From Pseudomonadota bacterium (GTDB taxonomy: Bacteria > Pseudomonadota > Alphaproteobacteria > Rhizobiales > Hyphomicrobiaceae), in contig JAFECE010000011.1 in the NCBI GenBank assembly GCA_018242295.1, positions 992,001 through 1,056,000 of the forward strand: a DNA stretch of 64,000 nucleotides. Direction: 5' to 3'. This document shows positions 7,735 to 15,139 of the stretch, one piece after another; the stretch's first letter is position 1, and each line of letters begins with the position of its first letter. The notes below the pieces were generated by a model. That model saw nothing but the letters and a program-made list of their open reading frames with translations. It was not told where the DNA came from and ran no database searches. A program made the translations under genes and the position numbers.

Positions 7735-7911
7735 CTACTTCGGCGTCGTTAGAGCATGCGCGATGAGCTCGCGAAGCTGTCTTCTCAACAGAGGTCCTTG
7801 GAGTTGCGAGATTTGATGGCCTTCAGAAATTAGCACACGTCGTATTTCGTCAACGGACCCGCATTTGCCTGATTTCGCAAGTTCGAACGCCCTTTCCAGT
7901 GTCGTCACCAT
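7735..7911 (-). CDS. Small conserved protein (58 aa)
   Basis: Below the usual length cut-off but convincing: MVTTLERAFELAKSGKC, then VDEIRRVLISEGH and LRRQLRELIAHAL. Short proteins of this pattern (an N-terminal ...RAFELAKSG... helix and a C-terminal RQLR helix) are common in Hyphomicrobiales and have no assigned function. The ribosome site is weak. It lies between two other minus-strand small genes. Confidence 0.6.
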   Translation of the reverse strand: MVTTLERAFELAKSGKCGSVDEIRRVLISEGHQISQLQGPLLRRQLRELIAHALTTPK

Positions 7912-7956
7912 ACGTTTCTCGCGTGTGCTGGCTGCGGCCTAACAACATCTTCGCAC

Positions 7957-8208
7957 TTAATGAAGTTTAGGTCTGAAGTTCGCGCGAACCTTCGCCACGG
8001 CGTATTCTGCAATCAGATCGCAGGATCGCTCTCCATCGGTGAACTTTTTGAGGATCGCAAGGGCGAGGAGATCAAGAACGGTAGAGATCGTGGCGCTATT
8101 AAACCGATCGACTTTAATCAGTTCATCGCATGCGAGTCTGACCGCACCCTTGAGCACATCATCGTCGTGGTCTTGATTGATGTCGATGGAAGAGAACAGC
8201 GTCTTCAT
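7957..8208 (-). CDS. Small conserved hypothetical protein (83 aa)
   Basis: An acidic start (SSIDINQDHDDDVLKGA) is followed by a helical body ending AVAKVRANFRPKLH. ATG 8208 was preferred over the longer frame (to 8262) because GGGAG lies seven bases upstream of it and the extra residues are Arg-rich and unlike the rest. No known domain. Confidence 0.6.
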   Translation of the reverse strand: MKTLFSSIDINQDHDDDVLKGAVRLACDELIKVDRFNSATISTVLDLLALAILKKFTDGERSCDLIAEYAVAKVRANFRPKLH

Positions 8209-8546
8209 TGCAAGCTCCCGATGATGCAGGCGGGAGCGTAGAAGCACTCTCAGTCGGCACAACCCAACTATAACTGCCGATAACTTCGCTTAGCATCTTT
8301 TGCGGCGCAAGTCTGCTCCGATCGCTGCTGCAGCTCGCGAGTTCATGACGGAACTTCAACGCTTCAGGGATTTCCTTGTAATCGAGTGGTTTTCTTCTTA
8401 TCTTCTATGAGATCGAGCTTCGCTGAAAACGACTTGGCCTCGCCGCGAAGTGCGCGCCTGACCGACGACCTTCCAAAAAATCTCGAGTGTCTGTCCTGAA
8501 TTCGGGCAGGCATTGCATGCGCACACACATAACGAGGAGTTTTCTC

Positions 8547-8756
8547 ATGCCGACTGGCACCGTGAAGTGGTTCAATGGTCAAAAAGGTTTTGGCTTTATT
8601 CAGCCGGACGACGGCGGCAACGACGTCTTCGTGCATGTCAGTGCCGTCGAACGCGCTGGCCTTCGCGGCTTGAATGAAGGACAGAAAGTATCCTTCGACG
8701 TCGTTGCGGATCGTCGAAGCGGCAAGTCCTCCGCAGACAATCTTCGCGCCGTATAA
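8547..8756 (+). CDS. csp: Cold shock-like RNA chaperone (CspA family)
   Basis: 69 residues, the standard length for the five-stranded OB fold. The two nucleic-acid motifs are intact: KGFGFI (RNP1) and VFVHV (RNP2). It begins [10 protein letters not shown]. Start at 8547 follows the ribosome site ACGAGGAG. It binds single-stranded RNA and melts secondary structure. The ~85-base leader could carry cold regulation but shows no clear structure to me. A terminator follows at 8824. Confidence 0.95.
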   Translation: MPTGTVKWFNGQKGFGFIQPDDGGNDVFVHVSAVERAGLRGLNEGQKVSFDVVADRRSGKSSADNLRAV

Positions 8757-8823
8757 CGGCAAGTGCGAAGAAAGCGATCGGGTTCGACCACGGATGTACT
8801 GGCGATAAACTCGGTCGATTGGG

Positions 8824-8858
8824 AGCCCGTATCTGGTTTGCCAGTTGCGGGCTTTTTC
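8824..8858 (+). terminator. Rho-independent terminator after the cold shock gene
   Basis: AGCCCG (8824-8829) pairs with CGGGCT (8848-8853) and CTGG (8833-8836) with CCAG (8841-8844), followed by a T run. Confidence 0.75.
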
Positions 8859-8886
8859 TTGTCTTGAATCCATGAGGAGCTACCAA

Positions 8887-9087
8887 ATGGCGATGCCGCC
8901 GAAAGCCGTATCGAGCGCAGCTGAAAATAAGCTCAGGCGCGCGCAGGAAGCGTCTCAGGCCATGAAGGAATACGAAGCCGAGAGGCTTGCTATTCGTACA
9001 AAAACCGATCGGTTGCGGGCGGAACGTCTTGCACGCGAGGCTGCAAATCCGCCTACAAAAAATCCACCTACAAAAAAGGGGCGGTAA
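8887..9087 (+). CDS. Small charged helical protein (66 aa)
   Basis: Starts MAMPPKAVSS. The body is a continuous charged helix (RRAQEASQAMKEYEAERLAI), and the C-terminus carries a doubled NPPTK repeat. ATG 8887 is preceded by GAGGAGC. Such Lys/Glu/Ala-rich short proteins are frequent in the order; function unknown. Confidence 0.6.
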   Translation: MAMPPKAVSSAAENKLRRAQEASQAMKEYEAERLAIRTKTDRLRAERLAREAANPPTKNPPTKKGR

Positions 9088-9151
9088 ACACGGGTTTTAG
9101 GTCATCGCAAACTTCGCCGGATTTGGCGGTGAAAGATTTCACCCACAACCC

Positions 9152-9391
9152 CTAGTGTTGCTTCTCGATCGCAGCATGGATGGCTTCGGCTTCGCTGGCA
9201 AAGCGCCGAGTAAGGCCGCAATCGATGACCTCGGCACCATCAACGTGCGCGATCCAGAAGTCCCCGTGTTGCTCAATTCTAATCCGAGCGTCGTCAGAGA
9301 TCAGCGGTGTGCGATGCGCGTCCGCGCGATAGCTCTGAAAGCGGACGCCGTCCACGATCAGCCAATGATAGAGCGGAGAGGAGCGCGGCAT
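9152..9391 (-). CDS. Hypothetical protein (79 aa)
   Basis: MPRSSPLYHWLIVDGVRF, then a probable small beta fold (DARIRIEQHGDFWIAHVDG) and a helical tail (ASEAEAIHAAIEKQ). ATG 9391 has GAGG nine bases upstream; two ATGs further upstream overlap that site. It is divergent from the sigma factor gene. A plus-strand frame over the same bases is Arg-rich and less protein-like. Confidence 0.5.
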   Translation of the reverse strand: MPRSSPLYHWLIVDGVRFQSYRADAHRTPLISDDARIRIEQHGDFWIAHVDGAEVIDCGLTRRFASEAEAIHAAIEKQH

Positions 9392-9522
9392 TCGCATCAT
9401 CCTCGGTTGCTGTGGATGGGAGCGCCGCGTGCCGCGCTAGGCGCGCGGTCGTGGACAGGATATAGGAACTGCCTCAGTTCCGCTTTTGCGGGTCCATTCA
9501 CCGGCGAAGAACATCAACTATA

Positions 9523-10068
9523 ATGGCGTCCGCCGAAAACATTAGTGTGCTCTTGCAACGCGTGGCCAGGCGGGATCGGGCAGCGTTCGCAGAGGTTTAT
9601 CGGGCGACGAGCGCGAAACTTTACGGCATCATCCTCCGTATCTTGCGGCGTCGGGACATCGCGGACGAGGTATTGCAAGAGGTTTACGTGAAAATCTGGG
9701 AGCGGGCCGCCGATTTCGATTCAAGGCTAGCTTCGCCAATTTCTTGGATGTGCGCCATTGCGCGAAATCGGGCGCTCGACGAGCTTCGTAGGAAGCGCCC
9801 GGTATCACTCGAAGATCATCCCGAAATCCGAGACATCCCGTCGAATGACATTCCGGCCCTGGAGCAGGTTTTGCGCGGCGAGGACGGCAAGCGGCTTGCC
9901 GATTGCCTCGCCGGACTCGAGGCGAAGCGCAGGGAGATGATTGTACTTGCCTATTGCGACGGCTTAACTCGAGAGGAGCTTGCCGCGAAATACGGTCAGC
10001 CGTTGAACACGATAAAGACCTGGCTTCGGCGCTCGCTTGCGCAGTTAAAGGGCTGTCTCGGCTCATGA
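9523..10068 (+). CDS. ECF sigma factor (SigK-like)
   Basis: 181 residues with sigma region 2 (ADEVLQEVYVKIWERAADFD, then SWMCAIARNRALDELRR) and region 4 (REELAAKYGQPLNTIKTWLRR). There is no N-terminal extension. Its last bases overlap the next gene in ATGA, and that gene encodes the RskA-type anti-sigma factor, which marks this as the sigma/anti-sigma pair type that controls fasciclin or envelope genes. It probably also drives the fasciclin gene downstream. Confidence 0.9.
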   Translation: MASAENISVLLQRVARRDRAAFAEVYRATSAKLYGIILRILRRRDIADEVLQEVYVKIWERAADFDSRLASPISWMCAIARNRALDELRRKRPVSLEDHPEIRDIPSNDIPALEQVLRGEDGKRLADCLAGLEAKRREMIVLAYCDGLTREELAAKYGQPLNTIKTWLRRSLAQLKGCLGS

Positions 10069-10778
10069 CGGATGAAGATGACATCGAAGCCCTAGCCGGA
10101 GAGTATGTTCTCGGGACGCTCGACCGTGAAGAGCGCATGGCCGTCTCTGCCCGGCGGCTACGTGAGCCTGCTCTGGAGGCTGCGATCATTGAATGGGAAC
10201 GCCGGCTGGCGCCGTTGTCGGAAGTCGGCGCGGCCGCAATTCCCCCGGCTGATGCATTTCAAAAGATCGAAGCGCGCATCGGCATCGGCAGCTTTTCAGC
10301 GAATAGCGGCACCGTCATCCAGCTTCGTCGCAGCGTGGCGGTCTGGCGGACGGCTGCACTTTTCGCTTCCGCCATTGCGGCTAGCCTCGTCGTTGCGATT
10401 GGAATTGGCAAATTTCCGCCGACGCCGAAACAACAGAACCTTGTTGCCGTCCTGCAAAGAGATGCCGGTTCTCCCGCGTTTCTCGTTACCGTCAATATCG
10501 AAGATCGCGTCCTGACCGTGCAGCCGGTGGATGCCAAGCCTGAGCCCGGCAAGAGTTACGAGCTTTGGATCATTCAAGACACTCTCGGTGCGCCGAAATC
10601 TCTGGGTGTCATCGATCAGCCAAAAACCATCGCACGACCGACGCTTGCCGCTTACGAGCCGGACGTGATCGAAAGCGCAAAATATGCCGTCACGCTTGAG
10701 CCGGAGGGCGGTTCGCCATCGGGCAAGCCGACGGGGCCGGTCGTCTTCGCCGGCAAGCTCATGCCGATGACGCGCTAA
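10065..10778 (+). CDS. Anti-sigma factor, RskA/anti-sigma-K type
   Basis: 237 residues. The N-terminal zinc-less anti-sigma region (DEDDIEALAGEYVLGTLD, residues 2-20) binds the sigma factor. One membrane segment follows at about 97-117 (TAALFASAIAASLVVAIG). The periplasmic RskA domain follows (SYELWIIQ, GPVVFAGKL at the C-terminus). It starts inside the sigma gene stop codon (ATGA), so the two are translationally coupled. Release of the sigma factor by regulated proteolysis is the family mechanism. Confidence 0.9.
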   Translation: MTDEDDIEALAGEYVLGTLDREERMAVSARRLREPALEAAIIEWERRLAPLSEVGAAAIPPADAFQKIEARIGIGSFSANSGTVIQLRRSVAVWRTAALFASAIAASLVVAIGIGKFPPTPKQQNLVAVLQRDAGSPAFLVTVNIEDRVLTVQPVDAKPEPGKSYELWIIQDTLGAPKSLGVIDQPKTIARPTLAAYEPDVIESAKYAVTLEPEGGSPSGKPTGPVVFAGKLMPMTR

Positions 10779-10895
10779 GGCGCGCGCAGTAAGCGACAAA
10801 ATTTGACGGCTCGAACTGAAACTCTCACTGAGATCACCCGTAACTCCGGTCGCGCTGCTGATAGCGCCATAACGAAGCAACCGGAGAAAACGCCT

Positions 10896-11474
10896 ATGTC
10901 GAGTTTCAATCGCGCCTCTCTCTTGGGCGCCGCTATTTTCGCACTCTCGCTGTCGTCTGGACTGGTCGCAAATTCGTTTGCCAAAGAAAAGACCGTCGAA
11001 GTCGGCGGCGCAGCGATGTATCCGTCGAAAAACATCATTCAGAACGCGATCAATTCGAAGGATCACACCACGCTTGTCGCGGCGGTAAAGGCTGCCGGCC
11101 TTGTGGATACGCTCGAAGGGAAGGGACCGTTCACGGTGTTTGCGCCGACGAATGCGGCATTCGACAAGCTTCCCGAAGGTACGGTTGCTAACCTCTTGAA
11201 GCCGGAGAACAAGAAGCAGTTGACGAACGTGCTGACCTATCACGTCGTAGCTGGCGACTTTTCCGCGGCAAAGCTCGCGAAGGAAGCCAAGGCCAATGGC
11301 GGTAAGCTCAATCTCAAGACCGTCGAAGGTGAACCGATCACTATTCAGGGCGACAGCATGGGCGGCTGGTGGGTGGTGGACGGCAAAGGCGACAAGGCCA
11401 AGATCACGATCGCCGACGTCGACCAGTCGAACGGCGTCATCCACGTCATAGATGGCGTGCTCTTACCGAACTGA
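10896..11474 (+). CDS. Secreted fasciclin-domain protein
   Basis: 192 residues. Signal peptide at residues 1-30 (ASLLGAAIFALSLSSGLVANSFA). One FAS1 domain has both conserved boxes: H1 (GPFTVFAPTNAAFDKLP) and H2 (VIHVIDGVLLP, C-terminal). Start at 10896 has GGAG ten bases upstream; the longer frame adds a non-hydrophobic leader. Located outside the inner membrane, probably in surface adhesion. It sits 118 bases after the anti-sigma gene and is a likely target of that sigma factor. Confidence 0.9.
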   Translation: MSSFNRASLLGAAIFALSLSSGLVANSFAKEKTVEVGGAAMYPSKNIIQNAINSKDHTTLVAAVKAAGLVDTLEGKGPFTVFAPTNAAFDKLPEGTVANLLKPENKKQLTNVLTYHVVAGDFSAAKLAKEAKANGGKLNLKTVEGEPITIQGDSMGGWWVVDGKGDKAKITIADVDQSNGVIHVIDGVLLPN

Positions 11475-11549
11475 AACTCCCAAATAAATCTCTGCGAACG
11501 GCTCGACGGATATGTCTTGCCCCCGGAGTGCCGTCGCGGGGTAGCCTGG

Positions 11550-11590
11550 ACCCGGTTGGAATAGTGCTCGGGCACTTCTTCCGACCGGGT
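11550..11590. other. Long nested hairpin
   Basis: ACCCGGTTGGAA (11550-11561) pairs over twelve positions with TTCCGACCGGGT (11579-11590), one G-T. Inside, GTGC pairs with GCAC around a four-base loop. No T run follows, so it is not a standard terminator. It could end the fasciclin transcript or be part of an RNA. Confidence 0.5.
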
Positions 11591-11685
11591 CTCATTGTGC
11601 GTTACCGCACGTCCTGCGTCCTGTCGGCGTATCAAGCGCTGAATAGGCAATTGTCTCCGCGATCGCGCCTGTCTACATTCCCGAC

Positions 11686-11990
11686 ATGTGTAATCTGTAC
11701 TCTCAAACCCGAAACGTCGAAGCGATCCGCCGTCTCTTCAACGTCAGCCACAACCGCGCAACGTCGATTGAGCCGCAGCCGGCGATCTTCCCGGGCTGGA
11801 ACGGCAGCGTGATCCGCAAGGGCGACGATGGTGAGCGTGAGCTGGTAACGATGAGCTGGGGTTTTGTGCTTCTCCAGCCCGGTAAGGCACCGCGCGGTGT
11901 CACCAACGTCCGCGATGACAAAATCCTTTCGAGCCGGTTCTGGAAGCCATCTTTCGAGCAGCGCCGCTGCCTCGTACCCGCGTCGAGTTA
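11686..11990 (+). pseudogene. Truncated SRAP (YedK/HMCES-like) gene
   Basis: The first ~101 codons closely match the intact SRAP gene at 54327-55028: MCNLYSQTRNVEAIRRLF, then GFVL and CLVPASSYC. The N-terminal catalytic Cys2 is present. After SSYC the similarity stops abruptly at about base 11990, the frame runs on with unrelated Ser/Arg-rich residues to 12090, and the C-terminal half of the fold, with the rest of the active site, is missing. The DNA-abasic-site crosslinking activity is therefore lost. It looks like a recombination or deletion scar. Confidence 0.75.
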
Positions 11991-12086
11991 CTGTCCACAG
12001 TCAACGGTGATTTGTATTGGACCGGCGTCCGCAAGCGCCAGGAGCAGGCTGAGTCATGATGGCCAAGTTTCGCGGCGAAGAGAGAG

Positions 12087-12278
12087 GTGATCATCGACGC
12101 CGTGATCGATGAGCCCGACGTCAACTATTATTCGATCGACTGGCATTTTGAAGGTCTGTCGGTGCAGGAACACAACGCGCTCAACATTACTCTTGAAGAG
12201 GACAAGGAAATATTCGAACAGTTATCGGAGGCCGCCTATTCCGATCGCATGTCTTCATATGATGAGTTTTGCCGTTGA
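12087..12278 (+). CDS. Acidic hypothetical protein, probably a gene fragment
   Basis: 63 residues, strongly acidic: DEPDVNYYSIDWHFEGLS, then LEEDKEIFEQLSEAAY. The same frame is coding-like upstream (12000-12056) but broken by TGA at 12057-12059, so this is likely the surviving end of a longer gene joined to the SRAP remnant. It overlaps the TTG start of the next gene by ten bases. Family not recognised. Confidence 0.4.
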   Translation: MIIDAVIDEPDVNYYSIDWHFEGLSVQEHNALNITLEEDKEIFEQLSEAAYSDRMSSYDEFCR

Positions 12279-12895
12279 GAAAGTTTAAGCATGTCGTAAG
12301 TCTCGGCCCCACCTGCCTGCCAGCAATGCAGGCTAAGCGATATTTCGATCGCTCCGTTTTTCAATCCGGCCCGTTCAACTACCAGATCACACCGCTTGCG
12401 GCTTTGCGCCATTACTTTGAAAACGATTTCAATGTGATGATCGACAGGCGCGACCTGATCGTCGACGAGGTCGTTTGCAACGGAAAGCTCGACAAGATCG
12501 TCTGCAATACCAAGCTCGGCACGCTGCACCCGCACCAATACACGCGCGGTATAGACGCTGATTTCGAGAACGAGCGGTCGCGCCATGGGTATCTGTGCGA
12601 GAAGCTGCGCGGGATACTCAACGGCGGCGATGGCATTATTTTTGTGACCTGCGCAGACGATCCGAATCTTGCGACGTCGGAGATCTCGGAAATCCTGGAC
12701 GCCTACGATCCCGATATAGTTTACAAAATTGTATGCTTGCCCAAGCCATCAACGACTGCGGGCTGGAACTCTCGCTTGGCCCACTGGATGAGGGCATTCG
12801 ATGAGGTCACGAGCAGCGTCGCGGTCGATCCCCTAGAATCTGTCAAAAGCCAGTTCCGAAGGCTGGCAAAGCACGTACGCGAACTTCGCTTTTAG
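12269..12895 (+). CDS. DUF1796 family putative papain-like cysteine peptidase
   Basis: 208 residues. The N-terminal signature FKHVVSLGPTCLPAMQAKR places the probable nucleophile Cys at residue ~16, followed by the family's GPFNY (PFDW-like) segment. A later core strand is DGIIFVTCADD. DUF1796 members are predicted papain-fold peptidases, often near surface polysaccharide or glycosyltransferase genes; none are next to it here. The start is TTG (12269 or 12275). It may be co-transcribed with the acidic fragment upstream. Confidence 0.65.
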   Translation: MPLRKFKHVVSLGPTCLPAMQAKRYFDRSVFQSGPFNYQITPLAALRHYFENDFNVMIDRRDLIVDEVVCNGKLDKIVCNTKLGTLHPHQYTRGIDADFENERSRHGYLCEKLRGILNGGDGIIFVTCADDPNLATSEISEILDAYDPDIVYKIVCLPKPSTTAGWNSRLAHWMRAFDEVTSSVAVDPLESVKSQFRRLAKHVRELRF

Positions 12896-13287
12896 CTCAC
12901 CTTAGTTGCGAACTAGATTTACGAGTTTCAAATCTCCGTACTGATCAAACGTCAAACCGTACAGACTGGCCGGATACAGATCGACGAGAACGTCAAAAAA
13001 GCCCAGGTGGCCACGTATGATACGCATTCGCGCGAGATGCGGGCTTACGCATCGATCACTTCTCGCTCAGTCCAACTTTGGCAAAGCGCCTAGCGTCAGC
13101 CGGAGTCGACCGAGCGGTAAGAGGCAAACCAGGTGCAAGTGATCACGCACCGGTCTGGATCGAATCGTCAGACAAACGACGCCCTGAAAGACAGCCGTCG
13201 AATTTGGCCTCAGGCTCCGTACAGAACCAATCGGCGGCTGTTTGATCACGACAGCAATGACGGCTCGGGGCTTCTGCCTAGAAAAAC

Positions 13288-13318
13288 GCCAGCCACGGGG
13301 CTTGTCGTCATGGCTGGC
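13288..13318. other. Hairpin 1 of a tandem set
   Basis: GCCAGCCA (13288-13295) and TGGCTGGC (13311-13318) are perfect complements. The loop starts CGGGGC. Confidence 0.55.
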
Positions 13319-13452
13319 GCTCTGCAATAAGAGCGGTAGAGATTCCCGCCCTCATCCTAGGCATATGCCAAATTGCTAAGCAAACCAACCCCAACCAATT
13401 TGTCTAACTGCATGATTATTACGCAGAATATTTGTTTCTTGGACGCAAATGG

Positions 13453-13489
13453 AAAGGACGTCGGCTCGGGGGAGAGCTGACGTCCTTTT
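13453..13489. terminator. Hairpin 2, bidirectional terminator-like
   Basis: AAAGGACGTC (13453-13462) and GACGTCCTTT (13479-13488) are perfect complements, flanked by A and T runs. The loop holds GGGGG. Confidence 0.6.
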
Positions 13490-13494
13490 GTTCA

Positions 13495-13550
13495 GCGCCT
13501 TCACGGGGGTGGAGAAGGCGCCGGATACAGTCACGAGGGGTATGACTGTA
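13495..13550. other. Hairpins 3 and 4 of a tandem set
   Basis: GCGCCTTC (13495-13502) pairs with GAAGGCGC (13514-13521); TACAGTCA (13526-13533) pairs with TGACTGTA (13543-13550). Both loops contain GGGG. With hairpin 2 they form a compact array of about 100 bases, a plausible small RNA. Confidence 0.5.
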
Positions 13551-13672
13551 CCATCAGAATCTTTCTTATAGGGAAGCGTTCCTCCGCAAATCGGGAAACC
13601 GAGGCCATGGTTAAAAGCCGTCCTCGCGGGACACGGTTCGTCACAACCGCTGAAGGCGACACCAGATATCCA

Positions 13673-13966
13673 TCACACTATTGCAACACGCTCTTCGTCA
13701 CGCACGAGGACAATTCGTTGTTGCATCAGATTGCTGGCGAGCGACCCTGTGTGAAAAGCCATCTGCTCCCAGTCGCAACAGTTGGCTCTGGCCGCGAAGA
13801 GAACTGCACTTGCGATGCTTTCTCGGACATGCATATCCGGAACTTTGTTGGCGAAGAGATCTGAAATCACCTCATCGTAGGCCCGCTTCACCCCCGTCAA
13901 TCTTTTCTCATCAACGCCCATAGCAATATATCGGCAAATTTCGATTTTGGCATTAATCGCCTTCAA
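13673..13966 (-). CDS. Hypothetical protein (97 aa)
   Basis: Soluble and predicted helical: AKIEICRYIAMGVDEKRL, then YDEVISDLFANKVPDMHV and a C-terminal FHTGSLASNLMQQR. Amino-acid use is natural. The start is TTG 13966, or ATG 13921 (giving MGVDEKRLTG). Neither has a clear ribosome site. No family recognised. Confidence 0.5.
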   Translation of the reverse strand: MKAINAKIEICRYIAMGVDEKRLTGVKRAYDEVISDLFANKVPDMHVRESIASAVLFAARANCCDWEQMAFHTGSLASNLMQQRIVLVRDEERVAIV

Positions 13967-14052
13967 AATTTATAGGTTTATTGAATTGGACGCCGTCTGC
14001 ACGATTACATATCAAGCGCGGGACGGCGCAACCGCCTAAAACCCCAAGACCT

Positions 14053-14087
14053 CACCGGCCAGGGGCTCTAGTCGTGGCCGGTGTTTT
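14053..14087. terminator. Hairpin with T run
   Basis: CACCGGCCA (14053-14061) pairs with TGGCCGGTG (14075-14083), then TTTTG. It lies just ahead of the rhodanese gene; it may end upstream transcription or sit in that gene's leader. Confidence 0.65.
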
Positions 14088-14123
14088 GATTCAGAAGCTC
14101 TGATTCCGAATGGGATTCAAGAT

Positions 14124-14705
14124 ATGAAGATTGCTGTTCTTGGTCTGACTATGGCGCTAATCTTTAGTCCGGCCTTCGCCGGTGATTATCATCCCGTCGA
14201 TGTCACTAAGCTGCCTGAAGCCAAGCAGAGCAAGCTTGGTCTCTATCTCTCTGCGCCCGAAGCCTACAAGATGAAGTCCGAGGGAGCCGCTAAAGTAGCG
14301 CTGATTGACATTCGCACTAAGGGTGAATTCGAGTTCGTTGGTACGCCGACCCTCACCGACCAGAATATCCCCTATGTGGAAATCGACGATCCGGCGAGTT
14401 GGGACAAAAAGAACAATCGCTACGCCATGTCGCCAAACTCGGATTTTGTCAGCGCAGTTACTGCGCTTGCAGCGCGGATGAACCTTGGCAAGAACGATCC
14501 GATCATCCTGATTTGCCGGTCCGGCGACCGGTCCTCGCGGGGTGCCAATCTGTTGCAGGAAGCTGGCTATACCAAGGTCTATTCAGTCGTTGACGGCGTC
14601 GAGGGCGATTTGAGCCCGGATGGGCGTCGCGACGTCAACGGTTGGAAAAATGCCAATCTACCTTGGACCTACAAGATCACGGAAAGCCAAGCTTACGTTC
14701 GCTGA
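14124..14705 (+). CDS. Periplasmic rhodanese-domain protein
   Basis: 193 residues. Signal peptide at residues 1-19 (AVLGLTMALIFSPAFA). The single rhodanese domain has the active-site loop CRSGDRSS (C131), and the preceding strand is DPIILI. The Cys would carry a persulfide. Related exported rhodaneses are linked to methylotrophic or sulfur metabolism in this order, but the neighbours give no clue. ATG 14124 starts directly at the signal peptide. Confidence 0.85.
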   Translation: MKIAVLGLTMALIFSPAFAGDYHPVDVTKLPEAKQSKLGLYLSAPEAYKMKSEGAAKVALIDIRTKGEFEFVGTPTLTDQNIPYVEIDDPASWDKKNNRYAMSPNSDFVSAVTALAARMNLGKNDPIILICRSGDRSSRGANLLQEAGYTKVYSVVDGVEGDLSPDGRRDVNGWKNANLPWTYKITESQAYVR

Positions 14706-14901
14706 TCCGTGCACGTGCTTGAGGAGGAGCCGCAGGCCTGCGCTACTATTTCAGGTTGCTGGGATCAGATTGAGCCATCGGCTGGCGCCATTCTCAAGTG
14801 AGGACCTCATTCTGACATCGTGCTAAAGGATTGAATCCTCATCGCGTGAACATTTCCAGAATGGTCAGAACGACCACTGAAAATACTAGTTCTTCCCCGA
14901 C

Positions 14902-14948
14902 TTTGGGAGCAGAGGGTCGCGTGTTCGAATCATGTCGCCCCGACCAAT
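14902..14948 (+). other. 3' half of tRNA-Pro(TGG), attachment-site copy 1
   Basis: 47 bases identical to 16293-16339. They start in the anticodon loop (TTTGGG, anticodon TGG), run through the anticodon 3' stem, the T arm with GTTCGAATC, and the acceptor strand CGCCCCG, and end A-CCA. The 5' half of the tRNA is absent, so it is not functional. It is the kind of duplicated att core left by a tRNA-targeting integrase. Confidence 0.8.
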
Positions 14949-14991
14949 GATTTCAATGGTTTACACCCAAATTCCGTGTGCTGATTGAAAA

Positions 14992-15016
14992 GTGATACAC
15001 GGGGTCTGTGTATCAC
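14992..15016. repeat. Inverted repeat beside the attachment site
   Basis: GTGATACAC (14992-15000) and GTGTATCAC (15008-15016) are perfect complements. TGATACACGGGGT recurs near the other end of the segment (about 16257-16268), and TGTGTATCAC at about 16187. They may be recombinase or excisionase binding sites. Confidence 0.5.
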
Positions 15017-15139
15017 TTCGGTTTCGGAATGTTCTCCGCCCCTTTGTTATCGTTAATGATTTATGGTTCTTAGCGAATGAACCATCTGCTTTTGTACCTC
15101 AATTGCATCGGGTTCGTCGGAGAGGTGTGATCCGAGAAC

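Larger units (their letters stand above)
12896..13672. other. Intergenic region with tandem hairpins, no protein gene
   Basis: About 780 bases without a convincing coding frame. Between 13288 and 13550 it holds four perfect stem-loops of 8-10 pairs, listed below. The stretch 13370-13450 is AT-rich and could hold a promoter. Confidence 0.5.

Noticed and set aside
10296-11444. A 382-codon minus-strand frame opposite the anti-sigma and fasciclin genes
   Set aside because: It spans two well-supported genes and their gap and shows no domain.
13607-13864. Plus-strand ORF of 85 codons
   Set aside because: Opposite to a more protein-like minus-strand frame and without an initiation signal.
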